Assembly: GCA_002729525.1 (NCBI GenBank)
Contig: PBYI01000042.1
Coordinates: 1 to 64,000 of the forward strand
DNA from: Nocardioides sp.
Lineage (GTDB): Bacteria > Actinomycetota > Actinomycetes > Propionibacteriales > Nocardioidaceae
Direction: 5' to 3'
DNA length: 64,000 nt
This document shows, piece by piece, positions 8,435-16,502 of this stretch. Position 1 is the first letter of the stretch, and each line of letters opens with the position of its first letter. Both the position numbers and the translations under genes were made by a program. The notes beneath the pieces are model-generated. The model was not told where the DNA came from, ran no database searches, and saw only the letters and a list, made by a program, of their open reading frames with translations.

Positions 8435-9393
8435 GCGGCCCCCGCCTCCAGCCGATGGTCCGGCAGCGCCTGGCCGGGCTGGGGCCGGCCGGCGCCGCCT
8501 GGCAGGCCGGGCTCGACGGCCTGCTCGCCGCGCTCGAGCGGCGTTGGGGGATCACGGTCGAGCGACGCTCGCTGCCCGGCGGCAGCGGCTCGCTGGTGGC
8601 GCCCGCGACCACGGCGGCCGGCGAGCCCCGGGGGGTGAAGGTCGTCGTCCCCGGTGAGGGCGTGGCCGAGGCGCTCGCGCAGGAGGCGCGCGTGCTCGGC
8701 GCCGCGGAGGGCCGCGGCTACGCACGCCTGCACGCGTACGACACCGAGCTCGGTGCGCTGCTGCTCGACCGGCTCGGGCGCTCGCGCGAGCAGACGCCGG
8801 GCGCGCCCGAGGCCGTGCTCACCGACCTCGCGACCACGCTGCGCGAGGCCTGGGGGACCGACCCCTCGGTAGCCCCGCACCCGGAGCCCGGCGAGGACAA
8901 GGGCAGCACGCTGCACGCGCTGGTGAGCCGGCTCGCCGAGCGGCTCGGCCGCACAGGGGCGGCGGACGCACTCGACCCCCGCGCGCTGGCCCTGGCACTG
9001 GAGTACGCCGGGCGCCGCGCCGCTGCGCACGACCCGGCTGACTGCGTCGTCGTCCACGGCGACCCGCACGCCGGCAACCTCCTGCGCGACGAGCGCTCGC
9101 CCACCGGCTGGTCGTACGTCGACCCGGACGGCTTCGCCGCCGACCCGGCGTACGACGTGGGGGTCGCGCTGCGCGACTTCTCCGGCGCGCTCCTCGCCCT
9201 CGACCCCGCCACCGCCCGGGCGACCCTCGAGCACTGGTGCGCCCTCGCTGCCGACCTCACCGGCACCGACCCGCAGGCCGTCTGGGAGTGGGCGTACGTC
9301 GAGCGGGTCTCGACCGGGCTCTACGTCACCGACTTCGGGGCCGCCCGGGTCGGGGCGCCGTTCCTGCGCACCGCCGGCCACCTGCTGGGCTGA
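8431..9393 (+). CDS. Aminoglycoside phosphotransferase-fold kinase
   Basis: A 320-aa protein of the APH superfamily. The catalytic loop VVHGDPHAGNLL (Brenner-type HxDxxxxN) and the metal-binding segment YVDPDGFAADPAYDVG are intact. Lengths and spacing resemble streptomycin 6-kinase-like APHs, but the family also includes many small-molecule kinases, so antibiotic resistance should not be assumed. The start overlaps the MocA-like gene by GTGA, so the kinase belongs to the Mo-cofactor maturation transcript. That is unusual company; its substrate is unknown. Confidence 0.8.
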   Translation: MSGPRLQPMVRQRLAGLGPAGAAWQAGLDGLLAALERRWGITVERRSLPGGSGSLVAPATTAAGEPRGVKVVVPGEGVAEALAQEARVLGAAEGRGYARLHAYDTELGALLLDRLGRSREQTPGAPEAVLTDLATTLREAWGTDPSVAPHPEPGEDKGSTLHALVSRLAERLGRTGAADALDPRALALALEYAGRRAAAHDPADCVVVHGDPHAGNLLRDERSPTGWSYVDPDGFAADPAYDVGVALRDFSGALLALDPATARATLEHWCALAADLTGTDPQAVWEWAYVERVSTGLYVTDFGAARVGAPFLRTAGHLLG

Positions 9394-9437
9394 CGGCGAG
9401 GCGGCACCGGGCCAACCCCGCGCCAACACCACCCACC

Positions 9438-9443
9438 TACGGT
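9438..9443 (+). promoter_or_regulatory. Leaderless -10 element for the CoxD-like gene
   Basis: TACGGT lies exactly 6 nt before GTG 9450, matching the TAnnnT-N6-7-start pattern seen across the window. It gives the ATPase gene its own promoter within the maturation cluster and favours GTG 9450 over GTG 9444. Confidence 0.5.
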
Positions 9444-9449
9444 GTGACC

Positions 9450-10361
9450 GTGACCACACCGGACGCCGGGGCCCTCGACGTGCCCACGCCCGACGCCGTC
9501 GCCGAGCGGCTCGCGAGCACGGGCTACCTCACCGACCCCGACCTCGCCACGGTCGTCTTCCTCGCCCTGCGCCTGCAGCGCCCGGTGCTGCTCGAGGGCG
9601 AGCCCGGCACCGGCAAGACCGCCCTTGCTGAGGCGCTCGCGCAGAGCTTCGGCCTGCCGCTGGTGCGGCTGCAGTGCTACGAGGGAATCGATGCCACCCA
9701 GGCGCTCTACGACTGGGACTTCCCGCGCCAGATCCTCCACCTGCGCGCCCTGGAGGCCGCGGGTGCCGTGCGCGGCGAGCAGAGCGTCGCCGACGCCGAG
9801 AAGAGCCTGTACGACGAGCGCTTCCTGCTCGCGCGCCCGGTGCTCGCCGCCCTCCAGCAGAGTCCGGCGGTGCTGCTCGTCGACGAGGTCGACCGGGCCG
9901 ACGACGAGTTCGAGGCCTTCCTGCTGGAGGTGCTGTCGACGTACCAGGTCTCGATCCCCGAACTCGGCACCGTCGCCGCAGCGACCCCGCCGCTGGTGGT
10001 GCTGACCTCCAACCGCACCCGCGAGCTGCACGATGCCCTCAAGCGGCGCTGCCTCTACCACTGGATCGACCACCCGGGCCTGGAGCGCGAGGTCGCCATC
10101 GTGCGCAGCCGGGCGCCGGAGGTGTCGGAGACACTGGCCCGCCAGGTCGTCGGCGTCGTCCAGGGCCTGCGCGACGACGCGCTGTCGCTGGAGAAGCCGC
10201 CCGGCGTCGCGGAGACCCTCGACTGGGCCCGGGCGCTCCAGCAGCTCGGCGCCACCGAGCTCGACCTCGAGGTCGGCGCCCGCACGCTCGGCGCGCTGGT
10301 GAAGTACCGCGAGGACGGCGAGAAGGTGCGCCACGCCCTCGATCAGGTGCTCCGCTCGTGA
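9450..10361 (+). CDS. CoxD-like MoxR AAA+ ATPase
   Basis: A 303-aa AAA+ ATPase with Walker A EGEPGTGKTALAEAL, the family-typical stretch LQCYEGIDATQALYDWDFPR, and Walker B VLLVDEVDRADDEFEAFLLE. CoxD of Oligotropha carboxidovorans is a MoxR-type ATPase needed to assemble the sulfur/copper site of CO dehydrogenase, and homologues accompany many Mo-hydroxylases. Here it is followed without a gap by a CoxE-like VWA protein and XdhC. GTG 9444 is an alternative start two codons upstream. Confidence 0.85.
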   Translation: MTTPDAGALDVPTPDAVAERLASTGYLTDPDLATVVFLALRLQRPVLLEGEPGTGKTALAEALAQSFGLPLVRLQCYEGIDATQALYDWDFPRQILHLRALEAAGAVRGEQSVADAEKSLYDERFLLARPVLAALQQSPAVLLVDEVDRADDEFEAFLLEVLSTYQVSIPELGTVAAATPPLVVLTSNRTRELHDALKRRCLYHWIDHPGLEREVAIVRSRAPEVSETLARQVVGVVQGLRDDALSLEKPPGVAETLDWARALQQLGATELDLEVGARTLGALVKYREDGEKVRHALDQVLRS

Positions 10362-11539
10362 CGGTGTCGATCTCGGCGCTCGCCGACGACCTCGCCCGGC
10401 CCGACCACCAGCCCGACGAGATCCTCCTGGCCTTCACCCACGCACTGCGTGGCGCCGGGGTGCCGGTCACGCCCGACCGCGGCCAGGCCTTCCTCGACGC
10501 CGCGGCCGCCGTGGGCGCCGACGACGCCACCGCCGTCCGGGTCGCCGGCCGGGCCACCCTGTGCGGCTCGCCCGACGACCTCGCCCGCTTCGACCAGGTG
10601 TTCGTGGAGTTCTTCGACCACCGCACCGTGCTGCCGCGCCGCCGCGACGTACCGCCCCGCGCACCCGCGCCGACGTCGCTCCCGCTGAGCGACGAGACCG
10701 GTGACGGCGACGGTCGGGAGGATGCCGACGAGGACGTCGTCCGGGCCGCCGCGAGCGCTGTCGAGCGCCTGCGGCACCGCGACGTCGCCGACCTGTCCGC
10801 CGGTGAGCGCGAGCGGCTCAACGCGCTGCTCGCAGGCCTGCCCGTGCGGCCCCCGCTGCGTCGCGTCGCTCGGCACGAGCCCTGGCGCCGCGGCACCCTC
10901 GACGCCCGCCGCACCCTGCGCGACTCGCTGCGTCGGGCCGGCGAGCCCGGGCGGGTCGCCTGGCGGCGTCGCGCCGTACGGCCTCGCCGCGTCGTGCTGC
11001 TCGTCGACGTCTCCGGGTCGATGGCGCCGTACGCCGACGCGCTGCTGCGGCTCGCGCACCGGCTCACCAGCGGCTGCGCCGCCGGTGCCGCTGGTGGCGG
11101 GCGGGTCGAGACGTTCGCGCTCGGCACCCGGCTCACCCACCTGACCCGTGCGATGCGGCTGCGCGACCCCGAGCGGGCCCTGGTTGCCGCGGGCGACGCC
11201 GTGCCCGACTGGTCGGGCGGCACCCGGCTGGGGGAGACGCTGCAGGCGTTCGACCGCCGGTGGGGCCGTCGCGGCCTGGCCCGCGGGGCGGTCGTCGTGG
11301 TGCTGAGCGACGGCTGGGAGCGCGGCGACTGCACGCTCCTGGCCGAGCAGGTCGCCCGCCTCCAGCGGGCGTCGCACCGCCTGGTGTGGGTCAACCCGCA
11401 CCGCGGCAAGGCCGGCTACCAGCCCGTGCAGGCCGGCGTACGGGCGGTCCTGCCGTTCGTCGACGACTTCGTCGCGGGACACTCGGTGGCGACGTTCGCC
11501 GCGCTGCTGCGGATCGTGGAGGGAGACCGACGTGCGTGA
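10358..11539 (+). CDS. CoxE-like VWA domain protein
   Basis: A 393-aa protein with a helical N-terminal half and a C-terminal VWA domain carrying an intact MIDAS (RRVVLLVDVSGSMAPYADAL) and GAVVVVLSDGWERGDC. CoxE-type proteins work with the CoxD ATPase in maturation of the Mo-hydroxylase active site. The GTG start overlaps the CoxD-like stop by GTGA, so the two are translationally coupled. The longer 621-aa track entry runs in a shadow frame of the ATPase gene. Confidence 0.85.
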   Translation: MTVSISALADDLARPDHQPDEILLAFTHALRGAGVPVTPDRGQAFLDAAAAVGADDATAVRVAGRATLCGSPDDLARFDQVFVEFFDHRTVLPRRRDVPPRAPAPTSLPLSDETGDGDGREDADEDVVRAAASAVERLRHRDVADLSAGERERLNALLAGLPVRPPLRRVARHEPWRRGTLDARRTLRDSLRRAGEPGRVAWRRRAVRPRRVVLLVDVSGSMAPYADALLRLAHRLTSGCAAGAAGGGRVETFALGTRLTHLTRAMRLRDPERALVAAGDAVPDWSGGTRLGETLQAFDRRWGRRGLARGAVVVVLSDGWERGDCTLLAEQVARLQRASHRLVWVNPHRGKAGYQPVQAGVRAVLPFVDDFVAGHSVATFAALLRIVEGDRRA

Positions 11540-12662
11540 GGTGCTGCCGGAGCTGCTGGCCTGGTGGGAGGCGGGGGAGGCCGTCGGGGTCGGCACGGTG
11601 GTCGCGACCTTCCGGTCCGCGCCGCGCCCACCTGGGGCGTCCATGCTCGTCGGCCCCGACGGTGAGGCGGTCGGGTCGGTGTCGGGCGGGTGCGTCGAGG
11701 GCGCGGTCTACGAGACGGCGCAGATGGTGGTCGCGGACGGCACGCCCGTGCTCGAGCGGTACGGCGTGAGCGACGACGACGCGTTCGCCGTCGGGCTCAC
11801 CTGCGGCGGCATCCTCGACGTCTACGTCGAGAAAATCTCCCGCGAGACGTTCCCCGAGCTCGCCGAGGTCGCCGCCGACGTCGAGGCAGGCCGGCCGGTC
11901 GCCGTCGCCAGCGTCGTCGAGCACCCCGACCCGGCCTGGCTCGGCCGTCGCCTCGTGCTGCGCCCGGACGAGGACCCGTCCGGCACGCTCGGCTCGCCCC
12001 GCGCCGACGACGCGGTCCGCGACGACGCCCTCGGCCTGCTCGCGCAGGGCAGCAGCGCCACCCTCACCTACGGCCCCGACGGCGAGCGCCGGGGCGAGGG
12101 GATGCGGGTCTTCTGCTGGGGCTTCGCCCCCAAGCCGCGGATGCTGGTCTTCGGTGCCATCGACTTCGCCGCCGCCGTCGCCCGGGTCGGCTCCTTCCTC
12201 GGCTACCACGTCACGGTGTGCGACGCCCGGCCCGTCTTCGCCACCACCAGCCGCTTCCCGCACGCCGACGAGGTCGTCGTCGACTGGCCGCACCGCTACC
12301 TCGCCGCCGAGGTCGAGGCCGGCCGGATCGACCCGCGCACCGTGCTCGCCGTCCTCACCCACGACCCGAAGTTCGACGTACCCCTCCTCGAGGTCGCGCT
12401 GCGCCTGCCCGACGTCGCGTACGTCGGCGCGATGGGCTCGCGGCGTACCCACGACGACCGCGAGCAGCGCCTGCGCGAGGCCGGGCTGACCGACGAGGAG
12501 ATCGGCCGGCTCTCCAGCCCGATCGGGCTCGACCTCGGTGCCCGCACCCCGGAGGAGACGGCGGTCAGCATCGCCGCCGAGATCGTGGCCCACCGCTGGG
12601 GCGGCACGGGCGAGCGGCTGGCCGGGCGGGACGGCCGGATCCACCACGACGCACCGCGCTGA
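11532..12662 (+). CDS. XdhC/CoxF family molybdenum cofactor protein
   Basis: A 376-aa protein with the N-terminal XdhC/CoxI domain (RPPGASMLVGPDGEAVGSVS, then GGCVEGAVYE) and the C-terminal Rossmann-like XdhC domain (MLVFGAIDFAAAVARVGSFL, then YVGAMGSRRTHDDREQRLRE). XdhC binds molybdenum cofactor, promotes its sulfuration and delivers it to the apo-hydroxylase. The gene overlaps the CoxE-like gene by 8 bp and ends the maturation cluster. The Mo-hydroxylase structural genes are 6.7 kb further on. Confidence 0.88.
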   Translation: MREVLPELLAWWEAGEAVGVGTVVATFRSAPRPPGASMLVGPDGEAVGSVSGGCVEGAVYETAQMVVADGTPVLERYGVSDDDAFAVGLTCGGILDVYVEKISRETFPELAEVAADVEAGRPVAVASVVEHPDPAWLGRRLVLRPDEDPSGTLGSPRADDAVRDDALGLLAQGSSATLTYGPDGERRGEGMRVFCWGFAPKPRMLVFGAIDFAAAVARVGSFLGYHVTVCDARPVFATTSRFPHADEVVVDWPHRYLAAEVEAGRIDPRTVLAVLTHDPKFDVPLLEVALRLPDVAYVGAMGSRRTHDDREQRLREAGLTDEEIGRLSSPIGLDLGARTPEETAVSIAAEIVAHRWGGTGERLAGRDGRIHHDAPR

Positions 12663-12743
12663 CCGGCGGGGCCGGGGTCGACCGGCCCGGACCGTGGTCC
12701 CGGTCGGCCGAGTCGAGCGACCGGGACTGGTACGGACGCACTG

Positions 12744-12770
12744 CCTGGTACGTGGTGCGCATGTACCAGG
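12744..12770. promoter_or_regulatory. Inverted repeat, candidate operator before the 79-aa gene
   Basis: CCTGGTAC and GTACCAGG are perfect 8-bp arms separated by 11 nt. A third TGGTACG copy sits just upstream at about 12738. The centre-to-centre spacing of about two helical turns suits a dimeric regulator. No regulator gene adjoins it. Confidence 0.45.
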
Positions 12771-12826
12771 CCGTTGTGCCCGTGAGGCCGTCCCGTGGAA
12801 ATCCACAGAACGGCAACATTGTCCTC

Positions 12827-13066
12827 ATGAACGACACCCCCCACACCCCCCGCACCGCCACCCGTACCACGCGCAACGCCGCCGAGATCGCCACCTTCTG
12901 GGCGCTCGTCGAGGGCATGGGTCGCACCGAGACCGTCGAGTCCGTCGAGACCGGCGCCAACGAGATCGCCGCCCTCGAGGCGCTGATGGACGCCCCCGCC
13001 GCCCCCACGATCCTCCCGAACGGCCTCGTCATCCACGAGCCCGGCGACTGGAACGGCGTCCTCTGA
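12827..13066 (+). CDS. Small hypothetical protein (79 aa)
   Basis: Begins ATG (MNDTPHTPRTATRTTRNAAE) and ends IHEPGDWNGVL. The N-terminus is Thr/Arg-rich; the middle (IATFWALVEGMGRTETVESV) looks helical and is acidic. There is no signal peptide, membrane segment or cysteine. I do not recognise a family. Coding is supported by the high third-position GC and an upstream inverted repeat with spacing typical of an operator. There is no convincing ribosome-binding site; AACATT lies 6 nt before the ATG, compatible with a leaderless start. Nothing nearby suggests a peptide-modifying role. Confidence 0.5.
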   Translation: MNDTPHTPRTATRTTRNAAEIATFWALVEGMGRTETVESVETGANEIAALEALMDAPAAPTILPNGLVIHEPGDWNGVL

Positions 13067-13212
13067 GACTGCTCCACCACCCCCACCACCCGGCTCCAGC
13101 AGCTGGACCCGCTCCACGGCACCACCCGCGCCACCCCACGCGCACCACCCGGCACGCCCAGCACCACCCCCACTCCGGCCCGCGGTCGAGCAGCGTCGCT
13201 CCCGCCCTCCGG

Positions 13213-13230
13213 GTCCGCACCGTTGCGGAC
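13213..13230. repeat. 7-bp hairpin in the spacer before the DinB gene
   Basis: GTCCGCA and TGCGGAC with a 4-nt loop. It lies just upstream of the -10 of the DinB-type gene, so it may be an operator or may end transcription of the 79-aa gene. The rest of 13067-13265 is a CCACC-rich spacer with nothing recognisable. Confidence 0.35.
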
Positions 13231-13252
13231 GCGGACCGACCGGATCCCTGCC

Positions 13253-13258
13253 TAGCGT
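13253..13258 (+). promoter_or_regulatory. Leaderless -10 element for the DinB-type gene
   Basis: TAGCGT, 7 nt before ATG 13266. Transcription would start at or next to the start codon. Confidence 0.5.
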
Positions 13259-13265
13259 CAGCGTC

Positions 13266-13856
13266 ATGACCGACGAGACCACCCCGTCCTCACCGCCCGC
13301 CGACCGCTCCCTCACCCCGCCGCCGTGGGACCCGCCCCCGGCCGGCACCGAGGTCGAGCACCTGCTTGGTGCCCTCGAGCGCCAGCGCGTCACCTTCCGC
13401 TGGAAGCTCGAGGGCCTCACCGCCACGCAGCTCGCCACCACCGTCGGCGCCTCGACGATGACCGCCGCCGGCCTGCTCAAGCACGTCGCCGCCGTCGAGG
13501 ACTGCAAGGTCGTCACCGCCCTCGGCGAGATCCCGCCCGAGCCCTGGCGCTCGGTGGGCGAGGACGCCCAGGACTGGGCGTTCTCCTCGGCCGCCGACGA
13601 CGCCCCCGACGACCTCTACGCCTTGTACGACGCCGCTGTCGGCCGCGCCCGCGCCCGGACGGCTCGCGCGATCGAGGAGGGCGGACTGGACACCCCGACC
13701 GTCTTCACCTGGCCCGACGGCACCCGGGCGTCGCTGCGCCGGCTGCTGTTCGACCTGCTCGAGGAGTACGCCCGCCACACGGGCCATGCCGACCTGATCC
13801 GCGAGGCTGTCGACGGACGCGTCGGGGAGGACCCCGACTGGGACGGCTGGGCCTGA
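13266..13856 (+). CDS. DinB-type DUF664 protein (mycothiol-dependent enzyme fold)
   Basis: A 196-aa four-helix-bundle protein of the DUF664/DinB superfamily: VEHLLGALERQRVTFRWKLE, MTAAGLLKHVAAVEDCKVVT and LFDLLEEYARHTGHADLIRE. The histidines in HVAAVE and YARHTGHAD are the likely metal ligands. Relatives include mycothiol-dependent maleylpyruvate isomerase and bacillithiol transferases, so a thiol-transfer or detoxification role is possible, but the substrate is unknown. It is monocistronic with its own promoter. Confidence 0.75.
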   Translation: MTDETTPSSPPADRSLTPPPWDPPPAGTEVEHLLGALERQRVTFRWKLEGLTATQLATTVGASTMTAAGLLKHVAAVEDCKVVTALGEIPPEPWRSVGEDAQDWAFSSAADDAPDDLYALYDAAVGRARARTARAIEEGGLDTPTVFTWPDGTRASLRRLLFDLLEEYARHTGHADLIREAVDGRVGEDPDWDGWA

Positions 13857-13864
13857 CGCCCAAC

Positions 13865-13880
13865 GGCTCACTCGTGAGCC
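13865..13880. promoter_or_regulatory. Palindromic candidate operator before the GAF regulator
   Basis: GGCTCAC-TC-GTGAGCC lies between the DinB stop and a TAGGTT -10-like hexamer at 13898. The CTCAC/GTGAG arms recur around the coxS promoter with a longer spacer. It could be an autoregulatory site or a short terminator of the upstream gene. Confidence 0.4.
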
Positions 13881-13962
13881 ACGTCACACCCCGGTGCTAG
13901 GTTGGCCTCCGCCACCGCGGCAGGGGTCGCGGGTCGCCGACCATGGGTCCCAGGGAGGGTCG

Positions 13963-15192
13963 ATGTCGCGCCAGGAGCTGCACGCACGCCGGGTCGCCGC
14001 ACTGCAGGCGTGGTCGAGGTTCGTCGAGCACGGCGACGAGGCGGCCGAGGCCGTGCGGCCCGAGATCCTCAGCAGCTGGGCTCGGTCCTTCGGCGCGGTC
14101 GGCACCGACGTGGTGGCCGCGCCGATGGGCGACGAGGACGAGGCGCAGTCGCTGTGGCGCGACTCGCCGCTCCAGCGCGCGGTGCGCGCCGTCGAGGACG
14201 ACCTGCGCCGCACGGCCGAGGACGGCGAGCTCGTGCTGGCCGTCACCGACACCGACACTCGGGTGCTGTGGACCTACGGCGGCCGGGTGATGCGACGCCG
14301 CGCCGAGACCGTCAACTTCGCCCCCGGCGCTCGGTGGGACGACTGCTCCGTCGGCACCAACGCCCTCGACCTCGCCGGACGCACCGACGCCCCGGCGATG
14401 GTCTTCTCCGCCGAGCACTACGCCCCGATCGTGCACAACTGGGTCTGCTGGGCGGCGCCGGTGCACGACCACCAGGGCAACCGGCTCGGCGTCATCGACC
14501 TCTCGACCACCTGGGACCGCACGCACCCGATCGGGCTGGCGACCGCACGCGTGATGGCTCGCCTCATCGAGGGTGCGCTGCCGCGCTCGGCGCACCACCC
14601 GACGGTCGACGCGGCGACGTCCGACGCCACCGGCCTGCGACTGCGACTCCTCGGCCGGGCCGAGGCCACCCTCGACGGCCGCCGGCTCCTGCTCAACCGT
14701 CGCCAGACCGAGGTGCTCGCGGTGCTCGCCCTGCACCCGGACGGTCTCTCCCTGGAGCGGCTGCACGCCCTCGTCTACGGAGACCACCGGGTGACGCTGT
14801 CGACCCTCAAGGCCGAGGTCAGCCACCTGCGCTCGGCGCTCGGCGGCCGGCTCGCCTCGCGCCCGTACCGGCTGATGCTCGACGTCTCGACCGATGTCGA
14901 CGAGGTGCTGCGCCACCTCGCCCGCGGCCGGGTGGCGGCAGCCGTCGAGGGGTACGGCGGCGACCTGATGCCCGGCACGGACGCCCCGCACCTCGTCGAG
15001 CTGGGGGAGTACGTCGCGGTGTCGGTGCGCGAGGCGCTGCTGGCCGACCCGCAGCCCGACGCGGTCCTCGGCTACGCCGAGAAGGCGCCGCACGACACCG
15101 AGGTGGTGCGGCGCTGCCTCGCGGCGCTCGGCGACCGGGCGCACCCGGCCAAGCCGCTGCTCAAGGGCAGGGTGGCGGCGTCCGAGGCCTGA
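13963..15192 (+). CDS. GAF-domain / winged-helix transcriptional regulator
   Basis: A 409-aa protein. Residues ~15-200 resemble the AcoR-type GAF sensor (PEILSSWARSFGAV, WDDCSVGTNALDLAG, YAPIVHNWVCWAAPVHD, LGVIDLSTTWDRTHP). Residues ~225-310 form an OmpR-like winged helix (LDGRRLLLNRRQTEVLAVLA, then TLSTLKAEVSHLRSALGGRL). It lacks the AAA+ and Fis domains of true AcoR, so it is not a sigma-54 activator. The start is ATG 13963, with GGAGGG 6 nt upstream. It lies between the maturation and structural halves of the Mo-hydroxylase system and could control either it or the betaine importer; the ligand is unknown. Confidence 0.75.
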   Translation: MSRQELHARRVAALQAWSRFVEHGDEAAEAVRPEILSSWARSFGAVGTDVVAAPMGDEDEAQSLWRDSPLQRAVRAVEDDLRRTAEDGELVLAVTDTDTRVLWTYGGRVMRRRAETVNFAPGARWDDCSVGTNALDLAGRTDAPAMVFSAEHYAPIVHNWVCWAAPVHDHQGNRLGVIDLSTTWDRTHPIGLATARVMARLIEGALPRSAHHPTVDAATSDATGLRLRLLGRAEATLDGRRLLLNRRQTEVLAVLALHPDGLSLERLHALVYGDHRVTLSTLKAEVSHLRSALGGRLASRPYRLMLDVSTDVDEVLRHLARGRVAAAVEGYGGDLMPGTDAPHLVELGEYVAVSVREALLADPQPDAVLGYAEKAPHDTEVVRRCLAALGDRAHPAKPLLKGRVAASEA

Positions 15193-15209
15193 GCCGGTCG
15201 TGACGCGAC

Positions 15210-15243
15210 GACGCCGCCGGACCCCGGAGGGCCCGACGGCGTC
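15210..15243. terminator. Convergent terminator-like hairpin
   Basis: GACGCCG and CGGCGTC enclose further paired CCGG/CCGG-type segments between two converging genes. It is GC-rich without a T-run, as is common in actinobacteria. Confidence 0.5.
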
Positions 15244-15264
15244 GGTGCGGATCGTGCGGCTGCG

Positions 15265-16209
15265 TCAGAGCAGGCCGACGTCCTTGAGGTAGTCCTCCGC
15301 GACCTTCTCGGCCGGGATGGCGTCGATGTCGACCTGCTTGTTGAGGTCGGCCATCTTCTCCTCGTCGAGGTCGGCGAGGATGGTGTCGGCGATCTCGTCG
15401 TACGTCTCGGCGTTGGCCTCGTAGACGTCGTTGTCCATGGTGAAGGACACGTTGTAGAGGATCATGACGCCCGGGTCGTCGACGAGCTCGAGGTTGAGCT
15501 CGAGGATGCGGCCGTCGGTGGTGAAGACCTCGCCGAAGTCGCAGGCGCCGTCAGCGGTCTCGGTGTAGATCAGACCGGTGTCGAGGATCTGCTGCTGGCT
15601 GGTCGGCAGCTCGTAGCCGGTGGCGTTCTCCCACAGCACCAGACCGTCGGGGCGGTCGGGGAACTCCGTCTCCATGCACACCGTGGCGTCGGGGTTCGAC
15701 TCCAGGTAGGCGGCCATCGAGTCGAAGTCGAAGCCACCCTCCTGCTCGGCCAGGTCACCGTTGGCGGCGAAGCCGTAGGTGTCGTTGAACGGCGAGAGGC
15801 CGATCCACTTGATGTTGTTGTCGGCCAGGTCCTGCTCGGCCGTCACGTCGTACAGCTCCTGCGGGTCCTGGCTCGGGTCCTCGTTGCCGAGGTGCACAGT
15901 CCAGCCGGTGCCGTTGTACTCCGGGTAGGTGGTGCTGTCACCGCTGGTCAGCGCCTGGCGGTTCACCTCGGTGCCACCCAGGTTGGTGTCGTTGGTGACG
16001 TCGGCGCCGGCGGCGGAGAGCGCCTGCGCCCACATCTCACCGAGGAGGATGTTCTCGGTGAAGTCCTTCGAGCCCACGGTGATCGAGACGCCGGACAGCG
16101 GGTCGCCGCTGGCGGCACCGCTTCCACCGTCGTCGCCTCCGCAGGCGGCCATGCTCAGGCTCAGGACGGCGCCCAGGGAGGCAGCCGCCAGTTTCGTACC
16201 ACGTCGCAT
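15265..16209 (-). CDS. Glycine betaine/choline ABC transporter substrate-binding lipoprotein
   Basis: A 314-aa OpuAC-family lipoprotein. The signal peptide MRRGTKLAAASLGAVLSLSM ends in the lipobox MAAC, followed by GGDDGGSG. The mature part begins ITVGSKDFTENILLGEMWAQ, typical of QAC-binding OpuC/ProX proteins. It captures compatible solutes for the importer encoded just upstream on the same strand. ATG 16209 is preferred to the track start because the signal peptide begins there and AAGGA precedes it. It has a long leader and probably its own promoter (TAGGGT near 16333-16338, reverse strand). Confidence 0.88.
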   Translation of the reverse strand: MRRGTKLAAASLGAVLSLSMAACGGDDGGSGAASGDPLSGVSITVGSKDFTENILLGEMWAQALSAAGADVTNDTNLGGTEVNRQALTSGDSTTYPEYNGTGWTVHLGNEDPSQDPQELYDVTAEQDLADNNIKWIGLSPFNDTYGFAANGDLAEQEGGFDFDSMAAYLESNPDATVCMETEFPDRPDGLVLWENATGYELPTSQQQILDTGLIYTETADGACDFGEVFTTDGRILELNLELVDDPGVMILYNVSFTMDNDVYEANAETYDEIADTILADLDEEKMADLNKQVDIDAIPAEKVAEDYLKDVGLL

Positions 16210-16443
16210 CGATTCGTCCTTCAGCTCGCGTTCAGGTCCCACCCACGAGTCGCGACCAGCGGACGAGCGACGTCCGACCGGCCCCGATGCCGCGTGTGCC
16301 TGAGGCAGCACGAGGCGTCGCGGGGCCCGTCCACCCTAGGTAGTGATGCGCGTGCTCAGGGGTGAACAGCCTCCTCGGGAGGTCACGATCCGGTATCACT
16401 GCCCTGCCTCTGACCTGCGGAGACGTCGTTCGGGCAGGCCAGA

Positions 16444-16473
16444 TGCCCCCGGGGGCGACGGCCGCCGGGGGCA
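16444..16473 (-). terminator. Hairpin between permease and binding-protein genes
   Basis: TGCCCCCGG and CCGGGGGCA form a 9-bp stem 30 bp after the permease stop. It would separate or attenuate transcription between the permease genes and the binding-protein gene, which often needs higher expression from its own promoter. Apart from a possible promoter, the rest of the 16210-16502 spacer holds nothing recognisable. Confidence 0.5.
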
Positions 16474-16502
16474 CCGGGAGTGGTCTGGACCGGCGCGCCG
16501 GG

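Noticed and set aside
8431-9393. Aminoglycoside resistance gene
   Set aside because: The APH fold alone does not show resistance, and the gene is coupled to Mo-cofactor genes; the same caution applies to the nucleotidyltransferase at 39237-39884.
12827-13066. RiPP precursor peptide
   Set aside because: Its size and small C-terminal tail invite the idea, but there is no cysteine-rich core, leader-like boundary or modifying enzyme nearby.
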